DNA of 64,000 bases, taken from the NCBI RefSeq assembly GCF_000732195.1, contig NZ_JNNU01000012.1, positions 124,001 to 188,000 of the forward strand. The letters are read 5' to 3'. Source of the DNA: Neorhizobium vignae. GTDB taxonomy: Bacteria > Pseudomonadota > Alphaproteobacteria > Rhizobiales > Rhizobiaceae. The notes under the pieces are model-generated. The model was not told where the DNA came from and searched no databases. It was given only the letters and a program-made list of their open reading frames with translations. This document shows positions 17,438 to 26,826 of the stretch, piece after piece; within the stretch, counting starts at the first letter, position 1, and every line of letters starts with the position of its first letter. The translations under genes were made by a program, and so were the position numbers.

Positions 17438-18892
17438 TTGAACGCCAATCTTCTTCGGTCGGTCATCTACATGACGGCGCTCTGCGCGCTCTACCTCTCG
17501 CTCGCCATGTTCCTGCCGGCGATGGTGGACCTTTATTACGGGCATCGCGACTGGCAGGTCTTCGCGATGTCCGGCTTCATGGTCGGCGGACTTGCGGCGG
17601 CAGCGGCGCTCGCGACCCATGGCCCACCGCCGGTCTTCAACAAGCGGCTGGGTTTCCTGCTGGTCAACGTGTTGTGGGCGATGTTTTCGGTAGTGGGCGC
17701 CATCCCGCTCTTCCTTGCCGAACACGAACTCTCGTTTGCACAGGCGCTGTTCGAATCGATCTCCGGCATCACCACCACGGGCTCGACCGTCATCGTCGGG
17801 CTGGACATCATGCCGCCCGGCATCCTGCTCTGGCGCTCGCTGCTCTGCTGGCTCGGCGGCATCGGAATCGTCGGCCTCGGCCTCTTCGTGCTGCCGTTCC
17901 TCAAAGTCGGTGGCGCCTCGATCTTCAAGCTCGAATCGTCGGAGACCAACGACAAGCCGTTCGCCCGGCTTGCGAGTTTCACCCGGGCCTTCCTGATCGT
18001 CTACGTGCTGCTGACGCTTGCCTGCACTGTCGCATACGATCTTGCCGGCATGGACCATTTCGATGCGCTGAACCATGCGATGACGACGATCGCGACGGCC
18101 GGTTTCTCGACGCACGACATGTCTTTTGGCTATTTCGACAGCAAGGCGATCTTGCTGGTCGGCACCCTGTTCCTCGCGATCTGCAGCCTGCCGTTTTCGG
18201 TGCTGATCCTGCTTGCCGTGCGCGGCCGGCTGGATACGCTGCGCGATCCGCAAATCCTGGTTTTCCTCGGTTATCTCTGCATCATCTCGGTCGGCGTTGC
18301 GGTCTACCATCACCTGAGGAATGGCGTCGAACTCGACGACGCGCTGATCCATTCGTTCTTCAACATGACCTCGATCCTGTCGACGGGCGGCTTTGCGAGC
18401 GACGACTACACGCTCTGGGGACCGTTCGCGGTGCTCGTCGCCTTCTTTGCAACCTTCATGGGTGGCTGCTCCGGTTCGACGGCCGGCGGCATCAAGGCCT
18501 ATCGTTTCGTGGTGATGGTCAACGTCATCCGCGCCGGGCTGAACAAGCTCATCTATCCGAACGCGATCTATCCCGTACGTTACGGCAGCCTGACGGTGGA
18601 TGCCGAGACGCAGCGCGCGGTCTTCCTGTTCGTCAGCCTCTACATTTTCCTCTGGGTCGTCGGCAGCATCGGCATCGCGCTGTTCGGCTACGACGTCCTG
18701 ACCGCCACGTCCTCGGTGATCACCGCGCTGTCGAATGTCGGTCCCGGCATCGGCCCGATCGTCGGCCCCGTCGGCAACTTTTCCACGATCAGCGATCCGG
18801 CGCTCTATCTACTGTCGCTGATGATGCTGCTCGGGCGTCTCGAAATCCTGACCGTCCTTGTCCTGCTGACGCCGGTCTTCTGGCGGCACTAG
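17438..18892 (+). CDS. trkH: Trk-type potassium transporter membrane subunit
   Basis: A 484-aa polytopic protein with about ten hydrophobic segments and the four Trk/Ktr pore-loop segments (SISGITTTGST, MTTIATAGFSTHD, STGGFASDDY, TALSNVGPGIGPIVG). It would form the K+ channel subunit of a TrkAH system; trkA is not in the window. The start is a TTG at 17438. It is divergent from ilvA and overlaps the convergent phosphatase gene by 4 bp. Confidence 0.88.
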   Translation: MNANLLRSVIYMTALCALYLSLAMFLPAMVDLYYGHRDWQVFAMSGFMVGGLAAAAALATHGPPPVFNKRLGFLLVNVLWAMFSVVGAIPLFLAEHELSFAQALFESISGITTTGSTVIVGLDIMPPGILLWRSLLCWLGGIGIVGLGLFVLPFLKVGGASIFKLESSETNDKPFARLASFTRAFLIVYVLLTLACTVAYDLAGMDHFDALNHAMTTIATAGFSTHDMSFGYFDSKAILLVGTLFLAICSLPFSVLILLAVRGRLDTLRDPQILVFLGYLCIISVGVAVYHHLRNGVELDDALIHSFFNMTSILSTGGFASDDYTLWGPFAVLVAFFATFMGGCSGSTAGGIKAYRFVVMVNVIRAGLNKLIYPNAIYPVRYGSLTVDAETQRAVFLFVSLYIFLWVVGSIGIALFGYDVLTATSSVITALSNVGPGIGPIVGPVGNFSTISDPALYLLSLMMLLGRLEILTVLVLLTPVFWRH

Positions 18893-19536
18893 CCAGGCAC
18901 GCGCAGGAATTCGACCGGCCCGCCCGGTTCGTCGTCGTCGAAGACGGCGCAGGTCAGCTCGCCGCCGAACACGCAGCCGCTGTCGATATTGGTGCGGTTG
19001 CCGATCGTCTGCGGATTGCCGGGAAGCGGCGTATGGCCGTGGCAGAGATGCCGGCCCCAGAATTCGCCGTCCTCGTCGCTTGCAAATCGCTTCCAGATCA
19101 GGTCGCGCTCCCGCTGCCCCTCGAGCGGCAGAGTCTCGTCGACGCCGGCATGCACGAAGATCCGGTGCTCGTCGACAAGGATCAAGGGACGATGCGCGCA
19201 CCATGACAGCACCACGGGCGGCACGTAGCGGTCGAAGGAAACCATCGTCTCACGGCCGCCATTGTCGAGCCAGACGATCTCGTCGTGCCCACGGTTCTGG
19301 TGGGCGCGGACCATCATGTCCTCATGATTGCCCTTGAGCGCCGTCCACCGCCACCCTTCCTTGCGCGGCCCCGCCATGACGAGGTCGAGCACGCCCCTGC
19401 TCTTCGGCCCGCGATCGATATAATCGCCGATGAACACCACGTGCCCTGAAGGCGCGTGATCCTCCACCTGCCCGAGCATTACCTTCAGCTGCGCCAGGCA
19501 GCCGTGGATGTCGCCGATGGCAAAGGTAAAGCCCAA
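18889..19536 (-). CDS. PPP-family serine/threonine phosphatase-like metallophosphoesterase
   Basis: A 215-aa enzyme with the calcineurin-like motifs in order: GDIHGCL, GDYIDRGP, GNHE, and GHTPLP near the C-terminus. The length and the GDxHG/GDxxDRG/GNHE set match bacterial PrpA/ApaH-like phosphatases. It could act on phosphoproteins or on Ap4A. It is a lone gene, convergent with trkH. Confidence 0.85.
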   Translation of the reverse strand: MGFTFAIGDIHGCLAQLKVMLGQVEDHAPSGHVVFIGDYIDRGPKSRGVLDLVMAGPRKEGWRWTALKGNHEDMMVRAHQNRGHDEIVWLDNGGRETMVSFDRYVPPVVLSWCAHRPLILVDEHRIFVHAGVDETLPLEGQRERDLIWKRFASDEDGEFWGRHLCHGHTPLPGNPQTIGNRTNIDSGCVFGGELTCAVFDDDEPGGPVEFLRVPG

Positions 19537-19603
19537 AGCACGCCTCCATCAAAATGGATATCAAACGGTCTTCATCGCAAACGGTTGCAGGCAGGGGCAG
19601 GCT

Positions 19604-19689
19604 TGGTGCGGACGGCGGGGATCGAACCCGCATGACCAAAGGCCGAGAGATTTTAAGTCTCTTGCGTCTACCAGTTTCGCCACGTCCGC
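19604..19689 (-). tRNA. tRNA-Leu (anticodon UAA)
   Basis: Read on the minus strand, the gene begins GCGGACGTGGCGAAA and ends in encoded CCA. The acceptor stem pairs GCGGACG with CGTCCGC, the anticodon stem AGAGA/TCTCT encloses CTTAAAA (anticodon TAA), a long class II variable arm follows, and the T loop is GGTTCGATCC. It reads UUA codons. It shows no sign of integration at its 3' end. Confidence 0.95.
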
Positions 19690-19795
19690 ATGGGCGTCCT
19701 GTTTCTTGAACTTGCGCGACGCCGTCAAGCACCGAAATTGCGGAAGCGGTTCGCCTGTTGCTAAAAAAAGCAAGACGGTCGGATGAGCGGAATGC

Positions 19796-19827
19796 AAAAA
19801 GGGCGCGGAGAATTTCTCGCCGCGCCC
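19796..19827 (-). terminator. Rho-independent terminator of wrbA
   Basis: On the minus strand, GGGCGCGG...CCGCGCCC is followed by T5. It starts about 22 bp after the wrbA stop. Confidence 0.85.
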
Positions 19828-19849
19828 TTCAGAAATTATAGCAGTTCAA

Positions 19850-20449
19850 TCAGCCAGCGAGCTTGGCGGCCAGCTTGGCGACGTGGGCGCCCTGGAACCT
19901 GGCACCTTCGAGTTCGATTTCCGAAGGCTGGCGCGAACCGTCGCCGTTGGTGATCGTGCTGGCGCCGTAGGGCGAGCCGCCCTTGACTTCTTCGGTGCCC
20001 ATCTGGCCCGCAAAGGCATAAGGCAGGCCGACAACCGCCATGCCCTGATGCAGGAAGGTCGGAATGAAGCCGAGAATGGTCGATTCCTGGCCGCCGTGCT
20101 GGGTTGCCGACGAGGTGAACATCGAGCCGATCTTGCCGACCAGCTTGCCCTGTGCCCAGAGGCCGCCGGTCTGATCCCAGAAGTTGCGCATCTGCGAGGC
20201 GACCGTGCCGAAGCGGGTGCCGGCGCCGACGATGATTGCGTCGTATTCGGTGAGTTCCTCGACGGTTGCGACCGGAGCCTGCTGGTCCATTTTGTAATAA
20301 GAGGCCTTGGCGACCTCTTCCGGAACCAGTTCCGGAACACGCTTGACCGTCACGTCGGCGCCTGCCGACTTTGCGCCTTCCGCAACGGCATAGGCCATCT
20401 TTTCGATGTGGCCGTAAGCGGAATAATAAAGCACGAGAACCTTTGCCAT
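19850..20449 (-). CDS. wrbA: NAD(P)H:quinone oxidoreductase WrbA
   Basis: A 199-aa flavodoxin-like protein that reduces quinones by two electrons in the cytosol. It has VLYYSAYGHIEKMA at the N-terminus for FMN phosphate binding, GAGTRFGTVASQMRNFWD, and TSSATQHGGQESTI, the WrbA signatures. The start at 20449 is chosen at MAKVLV, where family members begin; the upstream extension is not typical. A strong terminator follows. Confidence 0.92.
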   Translation of the reverse strand: MAKVLVLYYSAYGHIEKMAYAVAEGAKSAGADVTVKRVPELVPEEVAKASYYKMDQQAPVATVEELTEYDAIIVGAGTRFGTVASQMRNFWDQTGGLWAQGKLVGKIGSMFTSSATQHGGQESTILGFIPTFLHQGMAVVGLPYAFAGQMGTEEVKGGSPYGASTITNGDGSRQPSEIELEGARFQGAHVAKLAAKLAG

Positions 20450-20695
20450 GATCTTCTCCATTCCATGTGATGTGTGAACAAGGCCGTCTGCGGCCAGAAC
20501 CAGACCCACATGTAACGGCTCCACGAGTGAGCGACAGCCCTTGCGAGGTCTACGCACTGTTCAGCATTCGGAGACGATATTTCGCTTGCGGATCATAAAT
20601 TCGTAACAGACGAGGTTTCTGCATCCGTCACGACAAAATCGCTTCTGCCTCGAAAAGTTTGGGCTTAGGAGTGAGGCAATCACGGAGGAATATCC

Positions 20696-21481
20696 ATGTC
20701 TGAAGCGTCGCAACCATCCTTGATCGTCACCGCTGCCATGCTCGCCATCGGCGACGAGCTGCTGTCCGGCCGGACCAAGGACAAGAATATCGGCCACCTC
20801 GCCGATCTGCTGACGCTTTCAGGCATCGACCTCAAGGAAGTGCGGATCGTCGCCGACGAGGAGGATGCGATCGTCGAGGCGCTGAATGCGCTGCGCGGCC
20901 GTTACGACTACGTCTTCACCTCGGGCGGCATCGGCCCGACCCATGACGACATCACGGCCGACGCGATCTCGAAGGCCTTCGGCGTGCCCTGCATCCACGA
21001 TCCCGACGCGATGAAACTGCTTGCCGACATGTACAAGCGGCGGGAGATGGAATTCACCGAGGCCCGTCAGCGCATGGCCCGCATGCCCGAGGGCTCCAGG
21101 CATATCGCAAACCCGGTTTCGACCGCCCCGGGCTTCATCATCGGCAACGTCTATGTGATGGCGGGCGTGCCGCAGGTTTTCCAGGCGATGGTCGACAACG
21201 TGCTTCCGATGCTGCGCTCGGGCGCAAAAATGCTGTCGCGGGCGCTGCCCTGCCCCTATGGCGAAGGCGATATCGGCACGCTGCTGTCGGCCGTGCAGAA
21301 GGCGCATCCTCAGACCAGCATCGGCTCCTATCCGAAATATGACGGGCAGCGATTCTCGACCGAAATCGTCGTGCGCGCCCGCGACCCGCAGGTTCTCGAT
21401 GCGGCCGCGCAAGCCGTGGCGGAGATGATCGCCGGCATCGACCGCGCCAAGATCGCCACCAATCCGACAGCCGACGCCTGA
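20696..21481 (+). CDS. CinA-like molybdopterin-binding domain protein
   Basis: A 261-aa protein of the MoaB/Mog fold, corresponding to the N-terminal part of CinA. It contains LAIGDELLSGRTKDKN, FTSGGIGPTHDDITADA and MAGVPQVF. Stand-alone versions are often annotated as competence/damage-inducible protein A; related proteins have ADP-ribose or NMN-related pyrophosphatase activity, and the domain binds nucleotides. It lacks the NMN deamidase domain. AGGAAT precedes the ATG. Confidence 0.85.
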   Translation: MSEASQPSLIVTAAMLAIGDELLSGRTKDKNIGHLADLLTLSGIDLKEVRIVADEEDAIVEALNALRGRYDYVFTSGGIGPTHDDITADAISKAFGVPCIHDPDAMKLLADMYKRREMEFTEARQRMARMPEGSRHIANPVSTAPGFIIGNVYVMAGVPQVFQAMVDNVLPMLRSGAKMLSRALPCPYGEGDIGTLLSAVQKAHPQTSIGSYPKYDGQRFSTEIVVRARDPQVLDAAAQAVAEMIAGIDRAKIATNPTADA

Positions 21482-21605
21482 CCCGGGGCACTCTGCCTTA
21501 CCCTCTCTCGGCGGCCACTCCTTGACCGGGATCAACGTGCGACACACGTAATTATATGAGACTGGCTCCCAATCCCGCAGAGCCAGTTGATGAGGAGATG
21601 CAGCC

Positions 21606-22445
21606 ATGGCCTACAAGACCATTCTAGCGGTTCTCGACACACCTCAAAACGCCGGGCCGATCACGGATTACGGGATCGCGCTCGCCGAACGTTTCTCCGC
21701 CCACCTGATCGGCGTCCACGCAGAAACGCTGGCCGCCGTGCCGCTGATTGCGCCGATGGAAATTCCGGATCCCTCCGCAGTGCAGATCCTGCAGGACGCG
21801 GCGCAGAAGGAGACGGCGGAGGTGGAGCGGATCTTCAGGCAACGATCGTCCCGCGAGGGACTTTCCATCGAGTGGCGCAGCTTCATGTCGTCGGCGGGCT
21901 ACGGCTCCCATTCGGTCATGGATACCGCCCGTTCCGTCGATCTGATCGTTGCGAGCCAGAGCGATCCGGCGCATGCCGATCACCGCGCCGATCTCGAGAC
22001 TTTCCTCTTCGACAGCGGCCGGCCGATGCTGCTCGTCCCCTATACGTTGAAGGTGCCGCAACCGATCAAGCGGGTGATGATCGCCTGGAACGGTTCGCGC
22101 GAGGCGGCGCGGGCAACCTTCGATTCGATGCCGTTCCTCAAAGGCGCGGACAGCGTCGAGGTGTTTTGCGTGGATCCGAGCGACCGCGGCGGCCAGACGC
22201 CTGAAATGGCAGGCGCCGAGATCGCGACCACCCTTGCCCGGCACGGGATCAACGTGACGCTGTCGACGCAGGGAAAGAGCGGCGTTTCTGCGGCAGCGGC
22301 GATCGAGAACCATCTGTCGGAAGGCAGCGTCGACCTTCTGGTGATGGGCGGCTACGGCCATTCGCGCTGGTGGGAAATGCTGTTCGGCGGCGTGACACGC
22401 AGCCTGCTTGATTCGATGACGGCGCTGACTTTGCTTTCCCGCTGA
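21606..22445 (+). CDS. Tandem universal stress protein (UspA family)
   Basis: A 279-aa protein of two Usp domains (about 1-150 and 155-279). The second keeps a nucleotide-binding-like glycine pattern (VMGGYGHSRWWEMLFGGVTRSLL). Tandem Usp proteins respond to stress and often bind ATP; the specific role is unknown. GAGGAGATG lies upstream of the ATG. Confidence 0.87.
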   Translation: MAYKTILAVLDTPQNAGPITDYGIALAERFSAHLIGVHAETLAAVPLIAPMEIPDPSAVQILQDAAQKETAEVERIFRQRSSREGLSIEWRSFMSSAGYGSHSVMDTARSVDLIVASQSDPAHADHRADLETFLFDSGRPMLLVPYTLKVPQPIKRVMIAWNGSREAARATFDSMPFLKGADSVEVFCVDPSDRGGQTPEMAGAEIATTLARHGINVTLSTQGKSGVSAAAAIENHLSEGSVDLLVMGGYGHSRWWEMLFGGVTRSLLDSMTALTLLSR

Positions 22446-22523
22446 CAAATCCTTGCGTCTTCGGGCGAATTGCCGCTATTAGCGAGAGCCAACAACATGC
22501 TTTCGCTAATGGTGGCCAGCCTC

Positions 22524-23021
22524 ATGTCTCTTCCCGAAAAAGCCTTCCCCGTTTCCTGGGATCAATTCCATCGTGACGCCCGGGCGCTTGCCTGGCGTCT
22601 CGCAAGCCTCAAGCGGGATTTCCGCGCCATCGTCTGTATCACCCGCGGCGGCCTGGTGCCGGCGGCGATCATTTCGCGCGAACTCAATATCCGCCTCATC
22701 GAGACGGTCTGCATCGCCTCCTACCATGACTACGTCAACCAGGGTGAAATGAACCTGCTCAAGGGAATCACGCCCGAACTGATGGTCGATGAAGGCGCCG
22801 GCGTCCTGGTCATCGACGACCTGACCGATACCGGCAAGACGGCATCGGAAGTGCGCACCATGCTGCCGAAGGCGCATTTTGCCTGCGTCTATGCCAAACC
22901 TTCAGGCGTGCCAATGATCGACACTTTCGTCACGGAAGTCAGCCAGGACACCTGGATCTACTTCCCCTGGGACATGGGCTTCACCTATCAGGAGCCGATT
23001 GCCAAGGCGGACCGCAGCTAA
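22524..23021 (+). CDS. gpt: Xanthine(-guanine) phosphoribosyltransferase
   Basis: A 165-aa type I phosphoribosyltransferase for purine salvage. The PRPP-binding motif is VLVIDDLTDTGKT, and CITRGGLVPAAIISRELNIR forms the PPi loop. Length and motifs match rhizobial Gpt. The start at 22524 (MSLPEKAFPVSWDQFHRDAR) is where homologues begin; upstream in-frame ATGs extend it by up to 18 residues. Confidence 0.9.
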   Translation: MSLPEKAFPVSWDQFHRDARALAWRLASLKRDFRAIVCITRGGLVPAAIISRELNIRLIETVCIASYHDYVNQGEMNLLKGITPELMVDEGAGVLVIDDLTDTGKTASEVRTMLPKAHFACVYAKPSGVPMIDTFVTEVSQDTWIYFPWDMGFTYQEPIAKADRS

Positions 23022-23353
23022 GGTCTACAACCCTAACGTTTCGGGCGGGGCGCGACGACGTGGCGTCATCCCCGCGAGAACACGTCCTGCGGCCAGCCGC
23101 GAAATCCGTGCCTTTCGGCGTCGTGAAGGCGCGCGGAGGACTTCCGTGTGCCCTGAATTTGGCATTCGTCAAGGAACTCGCATCGAGGTTTCGTCCCAGG
23201 CGCTATATTTCTGCTGCCTGATGCCGCTTTCCTTATGAGGGTGCGCTAATTTTATTTTTTCTTCATATAAAGAAGGAACACTGTCGTCCGTAGGCTTTGC
23301 CTGACAATGGCGGCACGGGCATGATGCCTGTCGTGTGACACTCTCAGCGTACG
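23022..23353. other. Intergenic region, no gene seen
   Basis: About 330 bp between gpt and the chemoreceptor gene. An AT-rich patch near 23,245-23,270 may be a promoter for the chemoreceptor. I see no convincing ORF or RNA. Confidence 0.4.
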
Positions 23354-25267
23354 ATGTCCGAGTTCAATCCGCGAGGCTGGGGTCCCCCCCGGTCGCGTCT
23401 GCATGACATCGAGGCCCGCATGCGTGATTTTCTGAATAGGATGCCGCTGACCACAAAACTGGCGGCGCTTATCGTTGCGGTCAATATTTGTGGCGTTTCC
23501 GCCTTGGCCACCTATACATGGATATCGGAAACGCGCTTGCTGATCAGCACGGCGACGGCACAGTGGTCGCGCGGCGCCGAGCAGTTCGCGTCGGTTGCGG
23601 CCGGCGGCGTGAAGTGGGGCAAGGTCAATGCGGTGCGGGAAGCCTATGCTCTGCAGCGCGACAACCCTACCCTCGACCTCGTCCAGTTCGCCGCGTTCAA
23701 CGCCGAGCTCGCGCCGGTCGACATCTGGGCACGCGAAGGCGTGGCAGGCGTCCTGTCTTCCGCCGAACTGGCGCAGGCGATCGGCCAGAAACCCGACAGC
23801 ACGGTTGTCGATACGACGCTGGCTTCCAGAGGTCTGGTCGGGATCGTTGTGCCCCTGCCCGCAGACAAATCCGGCAAGGTCACGGGCTATCTCTTCACTG
23901 CCTGGTCGGTAGAGAAGATCCTCGCCACGGCGCAGCAGGAAGTGCTGAACACCCTGCTTATCCAATTGCTCGTCATCACCGTTGCGGTCACAGCCTTCCT
24001 CTTGGCCATGCGCCGGCTTGTGGGACGCCCTGTTCGGAACCTCAGTGCGCGCATCATCGCCTTGCAGACCGGCGACCTCACCTCCCCGGTCGACTACCAG
24101 CGCAATGGCGACGAGATCGGCGTGCTCTCCCGCGCGCTGGAAGTGTTCCGCGGCGAGGCTATTGCGAAGGTCGAAGAAGAGCGTATCGCGGCGGAGCAGC
24201 GCCAGTCGCTTGACGAGGAGCGCGCCCGGAATTCGAGGATCACCGAGGAAACCAGCAACACCCAACGGGCCGTCATGGCACAGCTCGGACAGGCGCTGGA
24301 AAGGCTGGCCGGAGGCGACTTTTCGATTCATCTCGATGGTCTCGGGCCGGATTTCGAAAAACTGCAGCAGGACTTCAACAACATGGTCGAGGCGGTTGCC
24401 GCCGCCCTGACGGAGATCAAGGAAGCGTCCCACCAAGTGGAAGATCGCTCCAGCGAGCTTGCCGGCGCCGCCGACCAGCTGGCTCAGCGCACTGAACGAC
24501 AGGCCGCCGCTCTCCAGGAGACCGCCGCCTCCCTTGGCCAGGTCACAACAACGGTCAGAACCTCTTCACAGAAGGCGGAGAGCGCCGGGCACCTCGTCGA
24601 GGAGACGAAGAAAGGCGCCCATTCCTCGGCAACCGTCGTGCGCAATGCGATCGGGGCGATGGACCGGATCCAGGCCTCGTCCAGCCAGATCGGCCACATC
24701 ATCGGCGTTATCGACGAGATCGCCTTCCAGACCAATCTCCTGGCGCTGAATGCCGGCGTCGAGGCCGCTCGCGCGGGCGAGGCCGGCAAGGGTTTTGCAG
24801 TCGTAGCTCAGGAAGTGCGTGAACTGGCGCAGAGATCTGCCAATGCAGCTAAGGAAATAAAGGTTCTGATCACCAGCTCCAATCAGGAGGTCGCGGCAGG
24901 CGTCGGGCTTGTCAACGACACGGGCGATGCCCTTCTCCAGATCGGCAACCAGATCAACCGCATCAGCGACAGCATCGTGTCGATCGTCCAGTCCTATCGG
25001 GAACAGGCCACGGGCCTGCAGGAGATCAACACCGCGATCAACCAGATGGATCAGGCGACCCAGCAGAATGCCGCGATGGTGGAGGAAACCAATGCGGCCT
25101 GCCAGGAACTGCTCTCTCAAGGCCGTCTGCTGCTGAGTTCGGCCAGCAGCTTCACTGTCGGGAAAACAGCCGGAAATGGCGCCGGAGCCCATTCCGAATC
25201 GGAGAGGCATCACTCTCTCTCCGACAAAAGAGCCGGCTTTGCCGCTCCGTTCAGACAAGCGTCCTGA
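23354..25267 (+). CDS. Methyl-accepting chemotaxis protein
   Basis: A 637-aa chemoreceptor. The first membrane helix is at about residues 35-57, followed by a ~130-residue periplasmic region, a second helix at about 200-222, and HAMP domains (RPVRNLSARIIALQTGD and a second HAMP-like region near 310-350). The long cytosplasmic coiled coil carries the hairpin tip IDEIAFQTNLLALNAGVEAARAGEAGKGF (in pieces). It would signal to a CheA kinase. No cytochrome or ligand motif identifies the stimulus. It is followed at 60 bp by a small periplasmic protein that may be its partner. Confidence 0.9.
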   Translation: MSEFNPRGWGPPRSRLHDIEARMRDFLNRMPLTTKLAALIVAVNICGVSALATYTWISETRLLISTATAQWSRGAEQFASVAAGGVKWGKVNAVREAYALQRDNPTLDLVQFAAFNAELAPVDIWAREGVAGVLSSAELAQAIGQKPDSTVVDTTLASRGLVGIVVPLPADKSGKVTGYLFTAWSVEKILATAQQEVLNTLLIQLLVITVAVTAFLLAMRRLVGRPVRNLSARIIALQTGDLTSPVDYQRNGDEIGVLSRALEVFRGEAIAKVEEERIAAEQRQSLDEERARNSRITEETSNTQRAVMAQLGQALERLAGGDFSIHLDGLGPDFEKLQQDFNNMVEAVAAALTEIKEASHQVEDRSSELAGAADQLAQRTERQAAALQETAASLGQVTTTVRTSSQKAESAGHLVEETKKGAHSSATVVRNAIGAMDRIQASSSQIGHIIGVIDEIAFQTNLLALNAGVEAARAGEAGKGFAVVAQEVRELAQRSANAAKEIKVLITSSNQEVAAGVGLVNDTGDALLQIGNQINRISDSIVSIVQSYREQATGLQEINTAINQMDQATQQNAAMVEETNAACQELLSQGRLLLSSASSFTVGKTAGNGAGAHSESERHHSLSDKRAGFAAPFRQAS

Positions 25268-25327
25268 AGACGCCTCTGCAGCGGCATGACCTCATAAACG
25301 TCAGTAACCTATGGAAGGGAAACACCC

Positions 25328-25909
25328 ATGCATAAGATCATCGTCATGCTCCTTCTCGGCAGCATCGTATCCGCGCTGCCGCTTGGCACGGCTCAGGCCG
25401 AGGAGGCCCACGTCGCGCCGGTGACCGAATATGTCACCGCTAAAGTAAAACCCTGGCTCACCGACGCGGTGATCATTTCGGCGATCAAGGCCCAGAATGC
25501 CACCAATGCCAAGCTGAGCGACGCCGATATCCTGGCGCTCGACAAGAAATGGCGCGCCGAAGTCGACAGTTCCAGTCGCGCGACGATCGACAGCGTGCTG
25601 AACAACGCCTTGTCGAAACTTCTCGTCGAAAAGAAGGAAAAGTCCGAAGGGGCGATTACGGAAATCTTCATCATGGACGCCAAGGGCCTCAATGTCGGCC
25701 AGAGCGACATAACCTCCGATTATTGGCAGGGCGATGAGGCAAAATTCAAGAAATCCTTCGGTGCCGGCAAGAATGCGCTCTTCGTCGACGAGGTTGAAAA
25801 GGACGAATCGTCCCAGACGCTGCAGTCGCAGGCAAGCGTGACGATTTCCGATGAGAGCGGAACGCCGATCGGCGCCGTGACGATCGGGATCAACGTCGAT
25901 TCCCTCTGA
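25328..25909 (+). CDS. Periplasmic PDC/Cache-like sensor-domain protein
   Basis: A 193-aa secreted protein with a signal peptide (residues 1-24, cleaved near AQAEE). The rest looks like a free-standing Cache/PDC ligand-binding domain: EIFIMDAKGLNVGQSDITSDYWQGDEAKF resembles the fold's core, followed by a segment ending ISDESGTPIGAVTIGINV. It lies 60 bp after the chemoreceptor gene on the same strand with AAGGGAAA as ribosome site, so it is probably co-transcribed and may present ligands to that receptor. Confidence 0.7.
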   Translation: MHKIIVMLLLGSIVSALPLGTAQAEEAHVAPVTEYVTAKVKPWLTDAVIISAIKAQNATNAKLSDADILALDKKWRAEVDSSSRATIDSVLNNALSKLLVEKKEKSEGAITEIFIMDAKGLNVGQSDITSDYWQGDEAKFKKSFGAGKNALFVDEVEKDESSQTLQSQASVTISDESGTPIGAVTIGINVDSL

Positions 25910-25922
25910 GCCGGGCGAATAT

Positions 25923-25959
25923 CCCTGGCGCTGCGGCATCGCTGCCGCAGCGCTAAGGG
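25923..25959 (+). terminator. Strong hairpin after the Cache-protein gene
   Basis: A perfect 11-bp stem GCGCTGCGGCA / TGCCGCAGCGC with a TCGC loop, partly extended by flanking CCCT/AAGGG, 14 bp after the stop. The 3' side is A-rich rather than T-rich, so it may terminate poorly or only protect the transcript end. Confidence 0.5.
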
Positions 25960-26409
25960 AAAAGATAAGCGAAGCCCCAACGGGCTCGCCGATGAAGAAC
26001 CTGTTCGGCACACATCCACGCCTTTTCGGATGGCTTGGCGCCAGCTATCGTCCCGACGCACTGGAAGTCAGTTGGGACCACTGGGCCTCTTTTCCGCGGG
26101 GACAGGGCTTCATCAGGAGCCGAGTGCCGGCGGCTGATTCTTTCCGGCCCCTTTTCAAAAATCTCGGTGCTTGTCACGGGCCTGCCGGTTAAAAAACCGT
26201 GCGGGCTTATCTATTAGTGGTAGCCACAGATTCTTGAACTGTCTCGATATGGTACGGCCGAACCCCCAAAACCCTGCCGAACCGGGCTTCCGGCACCTGC
26301 CGCCGCTCACGAAATATTTCTGCGCCTCGTAACGCAAGTTTCAGGCTATCCGCGCAACTGCCTGAGAATCCTCGGCTATTTCTTAGTCCCCGTTATCCAC
26401 AGCCGCGAA

Positions 26410-26425
26410 CCACAATATCTTGTGG
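26410..26425. promoter_or_regulatory. NrdR-box-like palindrome
   Basis: CCACAATATCTTGTGG matches the NrdR box consensus (acaCwAtATaTwGtgt) at 14 of 16 positions. NrdR represses ribonucleotide reductase genes, including nrdJ, in many bacteria. It lies about 400 bp before the nrdJ start, which is far, so it would need a distant promoter. Confidence 0.5.
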
Positions 26426-26654
26426 TTATAAAAGCGTTGCAATCTACGCCTTGACGAATCTCTCGGCTCGTTCGACAGTGTTCCTTACGTTGCGGCGGCG
26501 ACTGGACCGGAATTAACGAGGCCGGTTCTTCTTCGAGTTTGACGGGAAAGATCTTGCAGTCCGGCTATGAGGGGCGGGCTGCTATCAGGGTCGCCGTGCG
26601 TGCTCGATTTTCCGCTCCGGAACAACGGCTGGGACTGGCGGAAAGATTCTGTTA

Positions 26655-26703
26655 ATACTATATGTAGTAGTGTTGCAGCCGTTATCACCACAACATACAG
26701 GTT
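26655..26703. promoter_or_regulatory. Pair of NrdR-box-like sites near nrdJ
   Basis: ATACTATATGTAGTAG (26655-26670) matches the NrdR consensus at 12 of 16 positions, and CCACAACATACAGGTT (26688-26703) at 11 of 16. They are 33 bp apart start to start, close to the three helical turns seen for paired NrdR boxes, and about 125 bp before the nrdJ start. Confidence 0.4.
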
Positions 26704-26826
26704 GGCATCTACGGATGATCACCTGGGACGGGAAACATTCAACCGGCTGCGCGCGTCGAACGTGTGGGCTGGAGCGGCACATCTGCGCTCTTCAATCGGG
26801 CGCCAACTGACGAGGGATTTAAGGCA

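Larger units (their letters stand above)
25960..26826. other. Long nrdJ upstream region
   Basis: About 870 bp without a convincing gene; short ORFs here lack codon structure and ribosome sites. It contains three NrdR-box-like palindromes (listed separately) and a GCCTGCCGGTTAAAAAAC hairpin-like patch near 26,185. No cobalamin riboswitch core was recognised although the downstream enzyme uses B12. Confidence 0.5.

Noticed and set aside
17345..18352. Long N-terminal extension of the threonine dehydratase frame
   Set aside because: It runs antisense through trkH and has a repetitive charged translation; the enzyme starts at 17344.
19604..19689. tRNA-Leu as an integration site for an island
   Set aside because: The tRNA is intact, with no duplicated 3' end, integrase gene or compositional break nearby.
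25960..26826. Cobalamin riboswitch ahead of the B12-dependent reductase
   Set aside because: Looked for the B12-box core and flanking stems; no convincing match. Only NrdR-like boxes were found.
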